Notes under the pieces: model-generated
Told to the model about the DNA's origin: nothing
The model's input: the letters and a program-made list of their open reading frames with translations, nothing else
Database searches by the model: none
Translations under genes and position numbers: made by a program
Shown here: piece after piece, positions 1-11,354 of the stretch
Layout of the letters: every line of letters begins with the position of its first letter
Numbering within the stretch: position 1 is the stretch's first letter
Assembly (NCBI GenBank): GCA_026770025.1
Contig: JAMXDE010000035.1
Coordinates: forward strand, 62,001 to 126,000
Direction of reading: 5' to 3'
From: Craspedostauros australis
Taxonomy: Eukaryota > Bacillariophyta > Bacillariophyceae > Mastogloiales > Achnanthaceae
DNA: 64,000 nucleotides

Positions 1-252
1 TGCATGCGCCTCAGGAGTGTAGACTGATCTCTCAACAGCTGAACATGATGAAATGCACTTGTCATGAACAATGAAATGGACATGATGAGAGAGATTGCAA
101 TGATGATCATGAGGGGCAACTACAGGAGGCCATCAGCATCCTCATGGGCAAACGAGTTGACGATTTGAGAAACGAGTGTGTTGTTCTCACAGTTCTAAAA
201 CGGTACAGTTTAATAAGCATTAGACTATATCTATAACCCCGGATTTCCAACA
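1..252 (+). repeat. TE1 5' LTR, 3' portion only
   Basis: This stretch is identical base for base to 6753-7004 by eye. It ends with TTCCAACA, the CA end expected of an LTR. The beginning of the repeat is off the left edge of the window. Confidence 0.95.
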
Positions 253-264
253 CGTTTCGAAACG
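253..264 (+). other. 12-bp palindrome at the TE1 primer-binding-site position
   Basis: CGTTTCGAAACG is a perfect palindrome that starts at the first base after the 5' LTR, where reverse transcription normally starts from a tRNA annealed to the primer-binding site. The usual TGG (complement of a tRNA CCA end) is not there. TE2 has the same arrangement with CGTTTATAAACG. That it is the primer-binding site is an inference from position. Confidence 0.6.
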
Positions 265-339
265 TGACGATTGAAATCCTACGTTTCTACCACCATCAGC
301 ACAGCAACACTCGCCATCACCCTTACCACCACCATCATC

Positions 340-3300
340 ATGAGCTCCTTCTTTGGCAAGTCCGATCGTTACCCCATCGTGTTCGACGGAAAGAAGACCA
401 ACTGGAACGCATGGAGCGCTAAGTTCCTCACCCGCGCTGAACGCAAGGGCTACGGGAACTTTTACCTCCAAGCTGCGGATGCCGTGGTGGTGAAGGATGA
501 ACCTCTCGGACCATCCGGTCTTGCCCCGACGACGGGCGGAGACTCGGGTACGGGGGAACCCAAGAAGGTGTCAGCCATGTCCTACATGGAGAAGGCTGAG
601 TACCGGAAGGCGTTGGCGAAGTACGCGTTTGAAGAACTGACCATGGCTATCAACCATGAAACTCCGGAAGGCAATGTTGCCTTCATGGCTGTGCTGGGAT
701 GTAAGAGCGGTACCTACGAAGATGGTGATCCACGCAAGGCGTGGAAGGCGCTCGAGCGCATCTACGAGCAACGTACTGCTCCAGTGAAGGCGCAGTTGTT
801 GGCTCAACTCAACGGAATGCGGTTGAAGAAGGGCGAGCGCCCTGATTCGTTCCTCACCGAGATGGAGGTGCTCCGCAACCGTTTAGGGAATGCTGGCGTG
901 AAGATCGACGTCGAGCAATACAACATGCTTGTACTCAACGCTCTCGAGAGAGACTACGAGATGGACGTGAAGCTCATAGAGCTCAAGTTCGCAGGCAAAG
1001 AAGACAAGATGACAGTTGAAGACATCCGCGAGGCCGTGTGCCTCACCTACGACCGCCACCATACCAAACATGGTTCTAAGCGCGAAGGAGGCAACCATGG
1101 CAAGGAGGAGATGGCCTTGGCCGCAATCGGCGGGTTCAAGGGCAACTGTCGCAACTGTGGCGTCTACGGGCACAAGAAGGCGGACTGTCGCTCCCCTACA
1201 AAGAGCGGCAACGGCAAGCAAGGCGGTGGCGCCAAGAAGAACGGCAACCGCGGCAACGGCAACCGCAACAACGGTAACTTCAGTGCCGGAGGCTTCAACG
1301 GCAAGTGCAAGTTCTGTGGCAAGACAGGCCACAAGATCTTACAATGCTTCAAGTTGAAAGCAGCGATGAAGGACGCAGACTCAGCCAATGTGGCTACTGA
1401 CGGGATGGACGGCATGGACGACGTCGCGCTGGTCACCGTCGATGATGTGATGATGTGTCACGAAATCGCAGAGGATGGGAAAATCGCGCGCAACATCGAA
1501 AATGTGAGCGAAACCAAAATTCTCACCAACCACGAAATCGTGACAACACACACCCACGACACGGAGAGCGGCATCGAAAACCTCATGGAGGACATGGCTC
1601 TCATGGTCGTCGATGGAGACCTGGCCGCAGGATTCTACAACGGGACCAACAACAACAATGACGATGGATCGGTCGAGGTGGTTGGGATTCGCAACCCGAA
1701 CGACTACGGTTATTACGGACCACAAGTCGATGCAGATCGCATGATGAGTGACAACTTGTTCTCGTCTGATGAGAGCGAAGCTGACGAAACCGAAAGCAAC
1801 GAGATCGCGATGCCCGGCATCGACCTCCACGCAACGACCTCAGCAAGGCGACCAGAGCCAATTTACAACGTACGCCCCATCCGCTCCTACTTGGACGGAT
1901 TGATCGAGACCGCGTCTCGACGCGACAGAGACAACGCGTGGTGCCCACTGTGCCTAACCAAAGGGCCTTTGTTCTCGTGGTGTGTTGACTGCCCGTTCTG
2001 CCCGTTCTTGATCCTCATCCCAGGAGGACCAAAGGGAGACGTGCCTGTAACACCAGCCGAGAAGCTCCAACGCCGCCAAATCCTTGGAAGCGACAACCCT
2101 CCCTATGCGGTGAGATGCTCGCTGTCCAACGTGATGCCTGCGAACGATGTTCGTTCCGACCTCTCGCTCATCTGCTATGACGCGATGGAGGCATACCAAG
2201 GCATCGACGAGAACCGCATGGAAGTGCGGAGTGTGTACTTCATGCTGATGACCATCGGGGTGATCGGAGCATACGACGTGGCGAGCAAGGCAATCGACAT
2301 CAACGATCTGCTTGAGGAGAATCGTCTCCCGCCACTCCCGAAGAACCTGATCTCGCGTATGAGCGCCATGGCCGCGGATCGCCTGCTCTGGATTCACCAT
2401 CCATCGGACAACGGGGTGCGCGACGGACACATGTTCGACGAGTTGCCTATCTACGGGTACAACCATGCGCACGAACTAGCCATGGTGATCGGTGACATGT
2501 ACGACGCCGGCGAACGCAAGAAGACCATCGCGCCAGATCGCCACGAGGCAAACACCTGGCTTGGCGACTCGGGGGCATCGTGCCATCTCACCAACAGCGA
2601 CGAGGGCATGACCAACGTGCGCCTCGCGAGCTTCGCAGTGAAGGTGGGAAGCGGGCGCTACCTCAAAGCAACAAAGGTTGGCGACAAACGCATGAAGGTG
2701 ATGCAGAAGGATGGCTCGGAAGTCATCATCATCCTCAAGGCGGTGAAGTTCGTCCCCAAGCTTTGGGTCAACCTCCTGAGCATCACGAAGGCACTCGAAA
2801 GCGGATTCGACATCAGCAACAAGGGTGTGGTGATGGCTCTCGAGAAGAACGGATTGCGCATCCGTTTCGACCGCATCATGGCGACTCACAGTGGATTCGT
2901 TTCCGGCGTGAACATGGTGGCGGTCCCAGCCGAACATGAGATGGCAAACATTGGTGTGTCCACCGGCAAGGCGATCGACATCAATCAAATCCATAAAATG
3001 TTAGGCCACGTTGACACTTACACTATCTCGCGCACTGCTGCGCGATACGGATGGAATGTCATAGGACGAATGAATCCATGTGAGGACTGTGCTATCGGCA
3101 AATCTCGACAAAAATGTTTGTCGAAAATGTCACAGGCGAAGGCGAGCAGAGTTGGCGAACGGCTGTTCATGGATACCTCCAGTGTCCAGACGTACAGCTT
3201 TGGTCGCGGAAAATTCTGGCTCCTGATCATTGACGACTACAGCGACTACTGCTGGAGCTACTTCATCAAAGAGAAGAGTGAAGTGGGATCGAAGATGATG

Positions 3301-6144
3301 TCGCTCTTGAGATGGCTCAAGGCGAATCAGAACGTGACTGTCAAGAATATCAGATGTGACAACGCAGGAGAGAACTACAGCGCAGAGGCGCAGCTACTCA
3401 AGGAGGGATTCGGCCCGACGTTCGAATACACGGCAGCTTCAACTCCACAGCAGAATGGTCGCGTGGAACGGAAGTTCGCTGTGCTATACGGAAAGGTCAG
3501 GGCGATGCTCAATCAGACCCACCTACCAAAGCATCTACGAGGAAAGCTATGGGCCGAAGCAGCAAGAACAGCAACGCAACTCGAGAACATCATTGGAACG
3601 AAGTCGAGAGAACCGGCTTGCGTACTATTCAATGGGCAGACACCCACATACGTGGACGGACTGCGTTTGTTCGGCGAGATTGGCATGGTGTTCATTGGAG
3701 GTCGAGTGATCAAGGCGAAGCTGGACGATCGGTCCAAACCTGCTATGTTCGTCGGATACGGACAGTCACATGCGAGCGGTGTATACCGAATGATGAACCT
3801 CGCAACGGCAAGGATCCTAATCACGCGAGACGTGACATGGATGAACCAGTCGTATGGGCAATTCAAGGGTGTTGAGAATGCCAACAGATCGGTGATATAT
3901 GATCTGGATGACGACGACTCTGAGACTGGAAATGCAATCCAGAGAAAGAGAGTGACTTGGGGGCGAAGCTCGAATATCGCGAGGAACGCGAAGATCGGGG
4001 TCGCAGAGAGGAGCGGAAGAGCCGGACACACACAAGGAAACACAGATGACACCGCTCACGAGCAAGATGACTTGCTACCTACCCAAGGGGAAGAACCATC
4101 GTACAATGATGAGGGCGATGAATCCGGAAGGGACAATGACCGTGCGGGGCGGATCGATTCGGCTATTGAGCAATCGACCGCTCGCACTCCCGTGAGACCA
4201 TTGGCGCGCGTACCGAGGATGGTGAGTGCCCTGGCAGGCTACAACAACTCACCGATTCCCCAAGAGGAGAGGGAACGAGAATCAGAATCAGATTCGGAAT
4301 CGGAGGCAGACGAAGCATCAGCATCAGGAGATGAGGATGGCTATGATACTGCGCAGGAGACGATGATAGTCCCCGCGGCTACTGGAGGACCCAACTTCCA
4401 CACAGATGGGTCGATGTTCAACAGAGACGTCGCCAGCATGATGATCGATACTACCCAAGGGAGGATGAGACTTATCGACTTCATCGCTGCGAGTCAAGAT
4501 GTTGAGAACGAACGGAATGGTGAATGGTCCGAACAAGCTAATACGGCTGTGATGTTGGACCCAACGACGTTCGAGGAGTGCTGGGATCATGCTGATCCCG
4601 AGAAGAGAGAGAAGTGGCGTGGGGCTATCAACAAGGAGTTTACCGACATGGCCAGAAGAGGAGTATGGCAGAAGATCAAAAGGAGCGAGATGCCAGACGA
4701 CCGACGATGCGTGAAGACCAAGTGGGTGTTCAAGGAGAAGAGGAACGGCGTGTTCCGCGCCCGACTGGTTGCATGTGGGTACTCCCAGATTGCAGGAGTC
4801 GACTTCTCAGCGCATCATGCACCGGTGATCCACGACGCTACCTACCGAGTGATGCTAACCATGAAGATGCTTCTCCGAATGGACTGCATCATCATCGACT
4901 TCGAGACAGCATTCTTGCATGGGGATCTCGAAGAGGAGATCTACATGCAATGCCCGAAAGGCATGAGGCATGAGGCCAATGAATGCTTGTTGCTCAAGAA
5001 GACGATCTATGGGCTCGTGCAGAGCGCCAGGCAATGGAACAAGAAGCTGGTCGACATCCTGATCGAAATGGGATCCAGACAGAGCAAGGTGGATCCATGC
5101 CTCCTGATTCGGAATCAGGAAGGGAGACTGTTACTGATCGGAACCTACGTCGACGACTGCCTGTGCATCGGGGATGAACAGGAGCTGAAAGACCTCGTGG
5201 GGGACATCAAGGCAAAGCGATTCGGTATCAAGGTGGAAGAAGATCTTGAAGATTACCTCAGTTGTAAGATCAACTTCAACCACGATGAGACCAATTGCTG
5301 GGTGAACCAACCGCACATCATCAACAACATCGTCAGCACTTTCAAGGACGACGTGATGAAGCTGCAACGATACGGTACACCAGGGACGCCGGGACAAGGC
5401 ATCCAGAGAGAGAGTGACTCACCAAAGGTCGACAAGCAGCGACACAGCAACTACCGAAGCGGAGTGGGGATGCTGCTGTACCTGGTGAACCACTCAAGAC
5501 CCGACATCGCCAATGCAGTGCGAGAGCTGACCAAGGTGTTGGACGGACCAACGGCCGCAGCGTACAAAGAGATGCTGAGAGTCATGAAGTTCGTGTCGGA
5601 CACGAGGGAGTACGGTCTGAAGATGAGACCGAAACCTTTGGAGAACGATGCATGGAAGATTGTGGTGTACACCGATAGCGAGTTCGCTGGTGACAAGGAC
5701 AATCGCATCAGTGTGGGAGGACACCTCGTCCTACTACAGGGAGTGCCTATCATCTGGAGATCGAAGGCGCAACGCAGCGTGACGCTGAGCTCAACGGAGG
5801 CAGAATACGTTGCACTGTCGGAAGCAGGCAAGGAGATCCGCTTCCTGACGCAATTGATGAGTGACATCGGGTTGGGGATACACAAGCCGACAGACGTGAT
5901 GGTTGACAACGTGGGAGCAATCTTCATCGCTTCCAACCCATCTACATCGGCCAGAACCAGACACATCGATATCCGACATCACTTCATCCGAGAGCTGATT
6001 GCGAACAAAGAGGCTAGAGCCCGGTTCGTACATTCAGAGGACAACATCGCTGACGGCTTCACCAAGAACACGAAGAAAGAGATCTACGACAGACACAAGG
6101 GAGATATCATCCAGCCTCGGTCAGCAGTGGACCGAGAGGAGTGA
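340..6144 (+). CDS. TE1 Gag-Pol polyprotein, intact
   Basis: This is a single frame of 1934 codons from the first ATG (340); the same frame is open upstream to 271 but has no ATG there. In order it has: a Gag region; two CX2CX4HX4C zinc knuckles (first Cys near residues 270 and 323); a long acidic linker with an extra cysteine cluster near 535-554; protease with DSGA (D743); HHCC integrase zinc finger from H885; integrase DDE residues D945, D1007 and E1043; reverse transcriptase with first catalytic Asp near D1520 and YVDD at 1603-1606; and RNase H starting with D1779 (YTDSEFAGD) and ending in the usual ADGFTK-type tail. Gag and Pol share one frame with no frameshift. All catalytic residues I could locate are present, so the protein is probably functional. 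Confidence 0.95.
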   Translation: MSSFFGKSDRYPIVFDGKKTNWNAWSAKFLTRAERKGYGNFYLQAADAVVVKDEPLGPSGLAPTTGGDSGTGEPKKVSAMSYMEKAEYRKALAKYAFEELTMAINHETPEGNVAFMAVLGCKSGTYEDGDPRKAWKALERIYEQRTAPVKAQLLAQLNGMRLKKGERPDSFLTEMEVLRNRLGNAGVKIDVEQYNMLVLNALERDYEMDVKLIELKFAGKEDKMTVEDIREAVCLTYDRHHTKHGSKREGGNHGKEEMALAAIGGFKGNCRNCGVYGHKKADCRSPTKSGNGKQGGGAKKNGNRGNGNRNNGNFSAGGFNGKCKFCGKTGHKILQCFKLKAAMKDADSANVATDGMDGMDDVALVTVDDVMMCHEIAEDGKIARNIENVSETKILTNHEIVTTHTHDTESGIENLMEDMALMVVDGDLAAGFYNGTNNNNDDGSVEVVGIRNPNDYGYYGPQVDADRMMSDNLFSSDESEADETESNEIAMPGIDLHATTSARRPEPIYNVRPIRSYLDGLIETASRRDRDNAWCPLCLTKGPLFSWCVDCPFCPFLILIPGGPKGDVPVTPAEKLQRRQILGSDNPPYAVRCSLSNVMPANDVRSDLSLICYDAMEAYQGIDENRMEVRSVYFMLMTIGVIGAYDVASKAIDINDLLEENRLPPLPKNLISRMSAMAADRLLWIHHPSDNGVRDGHMFDELPIYGYNHAHELAMVIGDMYDAGERKKTIAPDRHEANTWLGDSGASCHLTNSDEGMTNVRLASFAVKVGSGRYLKATKVGDKRMKVMQKDGSEVIIILKAVKFVPKLWVNLLSITKALESGFDISNKGVVMALEKNGLRIRFDRIMATHSGFVSGVNMVAVPAEHEMANIGVSTGKAIDINQIHKMLGHVDTYTISRTAARYGWNVIGRMNPCEDCAIGKSRQKCLSKMSQAKASRVGERLFMDTSSVQTYSFGRGKFWLLIIDDYSDYCWSYFIKEKSEVGSKMMSLLRWLKANQNVTVKNIRCDNAGENYSAEAQLLKEGFGPTFEYTAASTPQQNGRVERKFAVLYGKVRAMLNQTHLPKHLRGKLWAEAARTATQLENIIGTKSREPACVLFNGQTPTYVDGLRLFGEIGMVFIGGRVIKAKLDDRSKPAMFVGYGQSHASGVYRMMNLATARILITRDVTWMNQSYGQFKGVENANRSVIYDLDDDDSETGNAIQRKRVTWGRSSNIARNAKIGVAERSGRAGHTQGNTDDTAHEQDDLLPTQGEEPSYNDEGDESGRDNDRAGRIDSAIEQSTARTPVRPLARVPRMVSALAGYNNSPIPQEERERESESDSESEADEASASGDEDGYDTAQETMIVPAATGGPNFHTDGSMFNRDVASMMIDTTQGRMRLIDFIAASQDVENERNGEWSEQANTAVMLDPTTFEECWDHADPEKREKWRGAINKEFTDMARRGVWQKIKRSEMPDDRRCVKTKWVFKEKRNGVFRARLVACGYSQIAGVDFSAHHAPVIHDATYRVMLTMKMLLRMDCIIIDFETAFLHGDLEEEIYMQCPKGMRHEANECLLLKKTIYGLVQSARQWNKKLVDILIEMGSRQSKVDPCLLIRNQEGRLLLIGTYVDDCLCIGDEQELKDLVGDIKAKRFGIKVEEDLEDYLSCKINFNHDETNCWVNQPHIINNIVSTFKDDVMKLQRYGTPGTPGQGIQRESDSPKVDKQRHSNYRSGVGMLLYLVNHSRPDIANAVRELTKVLDGPTAAAYKEMLRVMKFVSDTREYGLKMRPKPLENDAWKIVVYTDSEFAGDKDNRISVGGHLVLLQGVPIIWRSKAQRSVTLSSTEAEYVALSEAGKEIRFLTQLMSDIGLGIHKPTDVMVDNVGAIFIASNPSTSARTRHIDIRHHFIRELIANKEARARFVHSEDNIADGFTKNTKKEIYDRHKGDIIQPRSAVDREE

Positions 6145-6215
6145 ACGGGATGGTGGTGCAAGAGAGTGATGGAGTGTGGAGTCTATGGTATGATGTCGAT
6201 GCGACAATGGAAGGG

Positions 6216-7004
6216 TGTCAGGAATCGAGGGTGCGACTATGTCGTATTATCCTAGATTGCCGCACCTCCCATAATACCAAAAATAGACTGACCGATCTAC
6301 CAAAGTCGGACACGCTCCCAAGTCCATTGTGGACCTCCTCCTCTGTGTGTCAAGAGTATGACGGACGACGGACAGACGAATCGTGAGACATGGTTTGAGT
6401 GGATTGACGAACTGGCATGGCGAACGGAGGATGTAAAAGGGAGACTGGAACACCGAAGTGTTCCAAGCATGAGGGTTGACCGGTTAACCTGAAACATCTA
6501 TGCAAATGCGCTACCACAGTTGAGTCGCTCGGAACCCAGAACATGATTACGTGACTGACAGAGAACCAGCGAAGGAGAACAAAGCGCGGACTGGAACAGC
6601 ATCGAAGGACTGCACTGATCGTGCCAGAACTCCATGTTCTGAGCAAGTGTGAATGTTGGTGAACATGTGAGAAGAGTGAGTGAACAACACGGAAGAGTGT
6701 ACTGAATGAGTGATGGATGTCCGATGAGAAGAGAGTGAATCGAGCATCGGCATGCATGCGCCTCAGGAGTGTAGACTGATCTCTCAACAGCTGAACATGA
6801 TGAAATGCACTTGTCATGAACAATGAAATGGACATGATGAGAGAGATTGCAATGATGATCATGAGGGGCAACTACAGGAGGCCATCAGCATCCTCATGGG
6901 CAAACGAGTTGACGATTTGAGAAACGAGTGTGTTGTTCTCACAGTTCTAAAACGGTACAGTTTAATAAGCATTAGACTATATCTATAACCCCGGATTTCC
7001 AACA
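6216..7004 (+). repeat. TE1 3' LTR, 789 bp
   Basis: The LTR starts TGTCAGGAATCG right after the purine tract and ends TTCCAACA. The start is supported by a second, diverged LTR at 8800 that opens with the same 12 bases and also shares ATTGCCGCACCTCCCA shortly after. It contains a hairpin at 6447-6464 (GGAACAC, loop CGAA, GTGTTCC) that could lie in the transcript. Confidence 0.9.
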
Positions 7005-8799
7005 GTCTTGTGGAGGAAGAGTCACACCATGTCTCTTCCTCTGTTGTGACTCGTTTTTCATGACGTGGAATCCGTTCCCTGTGACGTAGAAGACGGATCA
7101 GCGAGAGCAAACACGAAATAGCTCTAAATATCCAATCGCCGATTCTCCCAAAAGCGAGCAAACCAGTGGCAACAAGGGGCCAAAACTCCACAACTAGTGT
7201 TATCGTGAGTGCATCAACTGCGATCTGGACCTCGTATGTGCGCTGAGGTGGTGCGTTTTTTGGCGTCTCCATGTGTCGGTGTCGCTCTTGGGCGTTGTGG
7301 CCAGGACGAACGCGCACTCGATTTCGCGACACGGGATTGTTTGGTGAATGGTATTGCTGTGTGTTTTGGGGGGCACCAAAACACGATCACTTGGTGTATG
7401 TTTGGAGAAATGGTCGCCAAACGAACTTTGGTCCTCCTCCGTTGCCGCACACGCACCCACACAATCCGAACTTGTCAATGACCAAGGGTAGGAGAAGCCG
7501 GAACATGGGGTTCCGTGACACGTTACCACGCCATGCATCACAGAGACGAAAAGCTCCTGACACAGAAGTGCTCCTTCTGGCGCTTGAAGATAGATACGTC
7601 TGGTAGAGAGCTGCTCCTGTTGGAATCGCAGCGCAATAAATCAATGGAGGGGTTCTAGTGGCCCCAGAACTTGGGTACTAAGACACACCAGGCTATCCGA
7701 ATTTCAGGGGGAGCCCCGCAATAGAGACTGGTCTAGGCACAACCGAGACAGCCACTTTCGTGAGGATTAGGGTCTTTGTAATGCTCATGTGACGTCACGC
7801 TTCGCTTTCTTCCTTTCCCACCTCCCACACCGTTTCATCAAACTATTTGTTTCTTCATGGTACCAACATGGGTTTTCGCATTTTTGCCCAATCTGAACCA
7901 AAATGATTGATTCTACTGTCCAGATCTCTCCCTTTTTGCATCTTGTGTGTGCCAATCAACGCATGATTCTTGTCTCTTCTTGTTTCTTTCTGCCCAAACA
8001 GCAGCCACTGTTCAAAAACAAGGACGATAATGCCAACAATTGAGTACTTTGATATGTGGTCTACTCGTGTTGTTGGCAACAAGGAGGAGCGTTGGTTTCT
8101 TGTGTGAGGTGATCCACACTCAACTCTCAACACAAACATGAAGAAACTTGTTGGCAAGACTGCCAATCAATGCTGCCTCTTCCCTCCCTTCTTTCCAACT
8201 CAACTTCATCTGCAGAGCAAGTATGTAGCTCATGCAGCAGTGGGATCGAGAGTGCAAGAAAAGGCACATCATGCCCAGAACCCAAGCCATGCCAATAAAC
8301 AGTCCCCAGCAACAAATAAGTCCAACACAACAGTTGCCACCCTCCCCATCTTCAGCCACTCCATACTTGGCATTCAACAAACACCCTTCCATCCATCCCT
8401 GCCATGCCATGTCATGCCAATGTGTCTCAAGAGATATCTTTGACACCTGGGGGATACTCTATCCTGTCTTGCATCACACCAAGCAAAGACCGCACCAGTT
8501 GGGGTGGATGATCTGATAGGAATGGGCATACATTTGCTTTGCAATCACAAAGTGATGGAGGTGTCATTCCATGTGGAACCTTGTGACTGTTACAGAGACG
8601 TGGTGCACTGAGTCATAGACTTGTCATGCTATGTGCATGTCACCAATCAACACAGCAATGGCACCATCATTCTTTGCAACAATCACGGCAGATATACATG
8701 GTGTTTTCAATGTTCCCTTGCGCTGTCTTCACCATCTCATCAGACCACACATCACCAATGTAAAAAGCAGAAAGCGATGCATCGAGTGAAACATCCATC
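7005..8799. other. Intergenic stretch with no supported gene
   Basis: This is about 1.8 kb between TE1 and the solo LTR. The only open frames are short, overlap one another on both strands and carry no recognisable motif. I saw no tRNA, LTR end or tandem repeat in it. Confidence 0.6.
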
Positions 8800-9613
8800 T
8801 GTCAGGAATCGGGTGTTCTGAAACATCGAATTGCCGCACCTCCCAAGAGTAGGAAGTCGAATGTCAAGAAATGCTATGCTACCGCAAGTCACTCTTTGGA
8901 TCTTTGTGACAGAAAATGTGAGCTACACGCGTCTTGTGGCGGAGAACGCCACGTGCCGAATGAGAACCAGATCGTGACGTTCGTGACCTCAATGCAGGAA
9001 TGCAAATCACACATGCATATCGCAGGGGGCAGGGATGTTGGAATCGTGACCAACATCACGATACATGCGACTATGGCCCCCATGTTGTAACGAATGAAAA
9101 GAGAGTATTCAAGACATGCTGATGTCACGAAGAGTGAGATGGCCTGTGAACGGATCACCGATGACAAACCAGCAAAAGATTGGTGAAGTGTTGGTGATGT
9201 ATCGGAGAGGTACCGGAAATGTATTGGAGATGATCGGAGATAAGCGATGGTAAGAAGGTGAAAAAGCAATCATCCAATCCTTTCCTGTGAAGAATGGGAG
9301 ACCGTGATCCGATCGAATGAAACGAGCCAAGTGATGCCTGTGACTCAAAGATGTCTAAGCCGACAAAACTATTGGAGGGAAGACAACGTGTTGAGTGCAC
9401 GGACATGGGGCGATTGGTGGTGCATGCATGCCCATGATGAATTTGCGATGAATGCAAGAAGAATGCATGCTAGACCAACAGATGAACCCATGGAGGTCTC
9501 AGGAAGAGATCGAACTTTGGAAGATGAGAGCAATGAAGAGCTCACAGTTCAGAGAAGTAGATCCTAACAAATGATTAGCTTTCTACTATCATCACCACCC
9601 CAAATTTTCAACA
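8800..9613 (+). repeat. Solo LTR of a TE1-related family, with 6-bp target duplication
   Basis: It begins TGTCAGGAATCG and ends TTTTCAACA. It shares blocks with the TE1 LTR near both ends (ATTGCCGCACCTCCCA near the start, CTCACAGTTC near the end) but is clearly diverged in the middle. TCCATC stands immediately before it (8794-8799) and immediately after it (9614-9619). No internal region or second LTR adjoins it, so it is best read as a solo LTR left by recombination between the two LTRs of a full element. Confidence 0.8.
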
Positions 9614-10317
9614 TCCATCAGGCACCAATGGACAATCACCTCATCAACACCATTTGTTGGCAAGTTCCGTTGACGGATACCTTGCGATCGTGGAAGACAG
9701 TGTTGGTTGATAGTTGTTCGTTTGCTATTTCATTGAGTTTTTCGAGATGTACATGCGTGTATATGTCAAGATGTACATGTATATGTTCATCGTTCACCCG
9801 TTGTTCTCTTATACATGTTTGGACGGTAAAACTACATTCGTGTCAATAGTATGATGTGATTTGTCAGAATCACAGCGGAAATGGAACACACAAAAATGAG
9901 CAGAATTTCTGGAGGAAATTGCAATCAACGATTTCTGAGAGAATCAGGAACATCGTCCGTCCATCCATCAATGGAAACGTATGGTATCGAGCGAAGCTCG
10001 ATGTACCTCCCAACTAAACCCCAGATGACGATATCATCTGACAGATCATCGCATCATCAATGGAACGTGACATCTGGAGAGCAGAAGGACGCCTACTGAC
10101 GTTGACAGGATGTCATCATGTCACCACATTGACATCTGTCTCCATGTCAGAAGCAGAAGGTGAAGATTCGATGACCGAAGGGCATCGAGATCATGGATAC
10201 ACAAAGAGGAGTTCAAGTGGTAAGTACTCATGGAGTAGGAACCAGCAATGAACTCATGGAGCATCAAATGCGGAGTATACATCGAACACGGCGTGTCATG
10301 TAACATGAACACGGAAT

Positions 10318-10320
<3 letters not shown>

Positions 10321-10354
<34 letters not shown>
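10321..10354. repeat. (GA)17 microsatellite inside an LTR
   Basis: There are 17 uninterrupted GA units. The TE2 LTRs carry a shorter CT/GA tract at the corresponding place, so the microsatellite is part of the LTR family and has expanded here. Confidence 0.95.
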
Positions 10355-10357
<3 letters not shown>

Positions 10358-10719
10358 CGATAGCAGCGAGAGAGCATCTCACGTACTGACTCATAGTCGG
10401 AGACTCAATCTACAAAACAGATAAATGTGCCAAGAGCATTGGGCAAGAGAACAGACACTGAGAGGATTGGAGTGCCAATGTAATGAAATAGCAAACAGAA
10501 CAACTATCAACCAACACCGTCTTCCACGATCGTTGGCTTCCAATCATGGAACTTGCCAACAAAGGTGTCAAGGTGTCACCACGTGGACATCTGTCTCAAC
10601 ATCAGATCAAGAAAGCAAAGATTCGATAACAGAAGGACATCGAGATTGTAAGTATGCAAGGAGGAGAGCAGTGTGGGAGTACTGGCGACTACTCATGGAG
10701 TAATGGGCCAATGGAGCAT

Positions 10720-11354
10720 ATTAGCGCAACGCTAAATCTCAAACAATAGCGACACCTGTCGACCAATCAAAAATCTCCACTTTTCTCACCTTTTCCGTTC
10801 CGAACGGAAATTTTGGTCGAAAATTCGTTGTGTCAAATTTGTGTCACATTTCACGTCGCAAGAATCGTTTTCCCGTCAATCACAGATCCAAAATGTCGCG
10901 GAAATTGATTTCTTGCCAAGATGAACCACTCTGCCCAATCAGGACAGACTTGGATCTTGGGTGTGACATGTGCGAATCTTACCACGACCTTCTCAAGTGA
11001 ATACGATAAATCGTGTGATCGTACTACTAGCAACATCGTGAGAAGATGAAATTCACAACATGGGGTATCGCGGTGTTTTGTTCATTGACTTCTGCTAACT
11101 CTACTTCACGCAGTAACACGCACATTTGTCGTGTTGTCTCCGTGTTATTTTCACTTCCAATTGCATGAGACCATGTCATGTCTCTCTCATGCTCACAGTT
11201 CCAAGAATACAATCTTGTGAGCTCACCTGCATTTCTACCACTCATATGAATAACACTCTAATACAAACACTCATCCTCACCCCAACAACGATCTGATCAC
11301 TCTACGTTTTGGTGCGGAATCCCATCTTCGATTTCATTCTAACAGAGCACAAAA
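10720..11354. mobile_element. Unclassified ~635-bp insertion inside an old LTR
   Basis: This DNA interrupts an LTR copy. Flanking it are CAATGGAGCAT (10709-10719) and CAATGGAGTAT (11355-11365), an 11-bp near-perfect direct repeat (10 of 11) that looks like a target duplication. It starts with a small hairpin (TTAGCG, CAA, CGCTAA at 10721-10735) and holds a second palindrome built on TTCCGTTC/GAACGGAA near 10793-10809. I see no terminal inverted repeats and no coding frame. It could be a non-autonomous DNA transposon; the class is not clear. Confidence 0.5.

Larger units (their letters stand above)
1..7004 (+). mobile_element. TE1: complete Ty1/copia-type LTR retrotransposon (5' LTR cut by window edge)
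   Basis: Two identical 252-bp stretches at 1-252 and 6753-7004 bracket one long gag-pol frame, which defines an LTR retrotransposon. The full 3' LTR runs 6216-7004, so about 537 bp of the 5' LTR lie outside the window. The order protease, integrase, reverse transcriptase, RNase H is the Ty1/copia order. A purine tract (GGAAGGG, 6209-6215) directly precedes the 3' LTR, as expected for plus-strand priming. The frame is intact and the visible LTR parts are identical, which suggests a recent and possibly still active insertion. The target duplication cannot be checked because the left flank is missing; the right flank begins GTCTTG. Confidence 0.95.

Noticed and set aside
271-339. Extending TE1 Gag-Pol upstream to 271
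   Set aside because: The frame is open but begins with TTG; the first ATG is at 340 and gives a normal Gag start.
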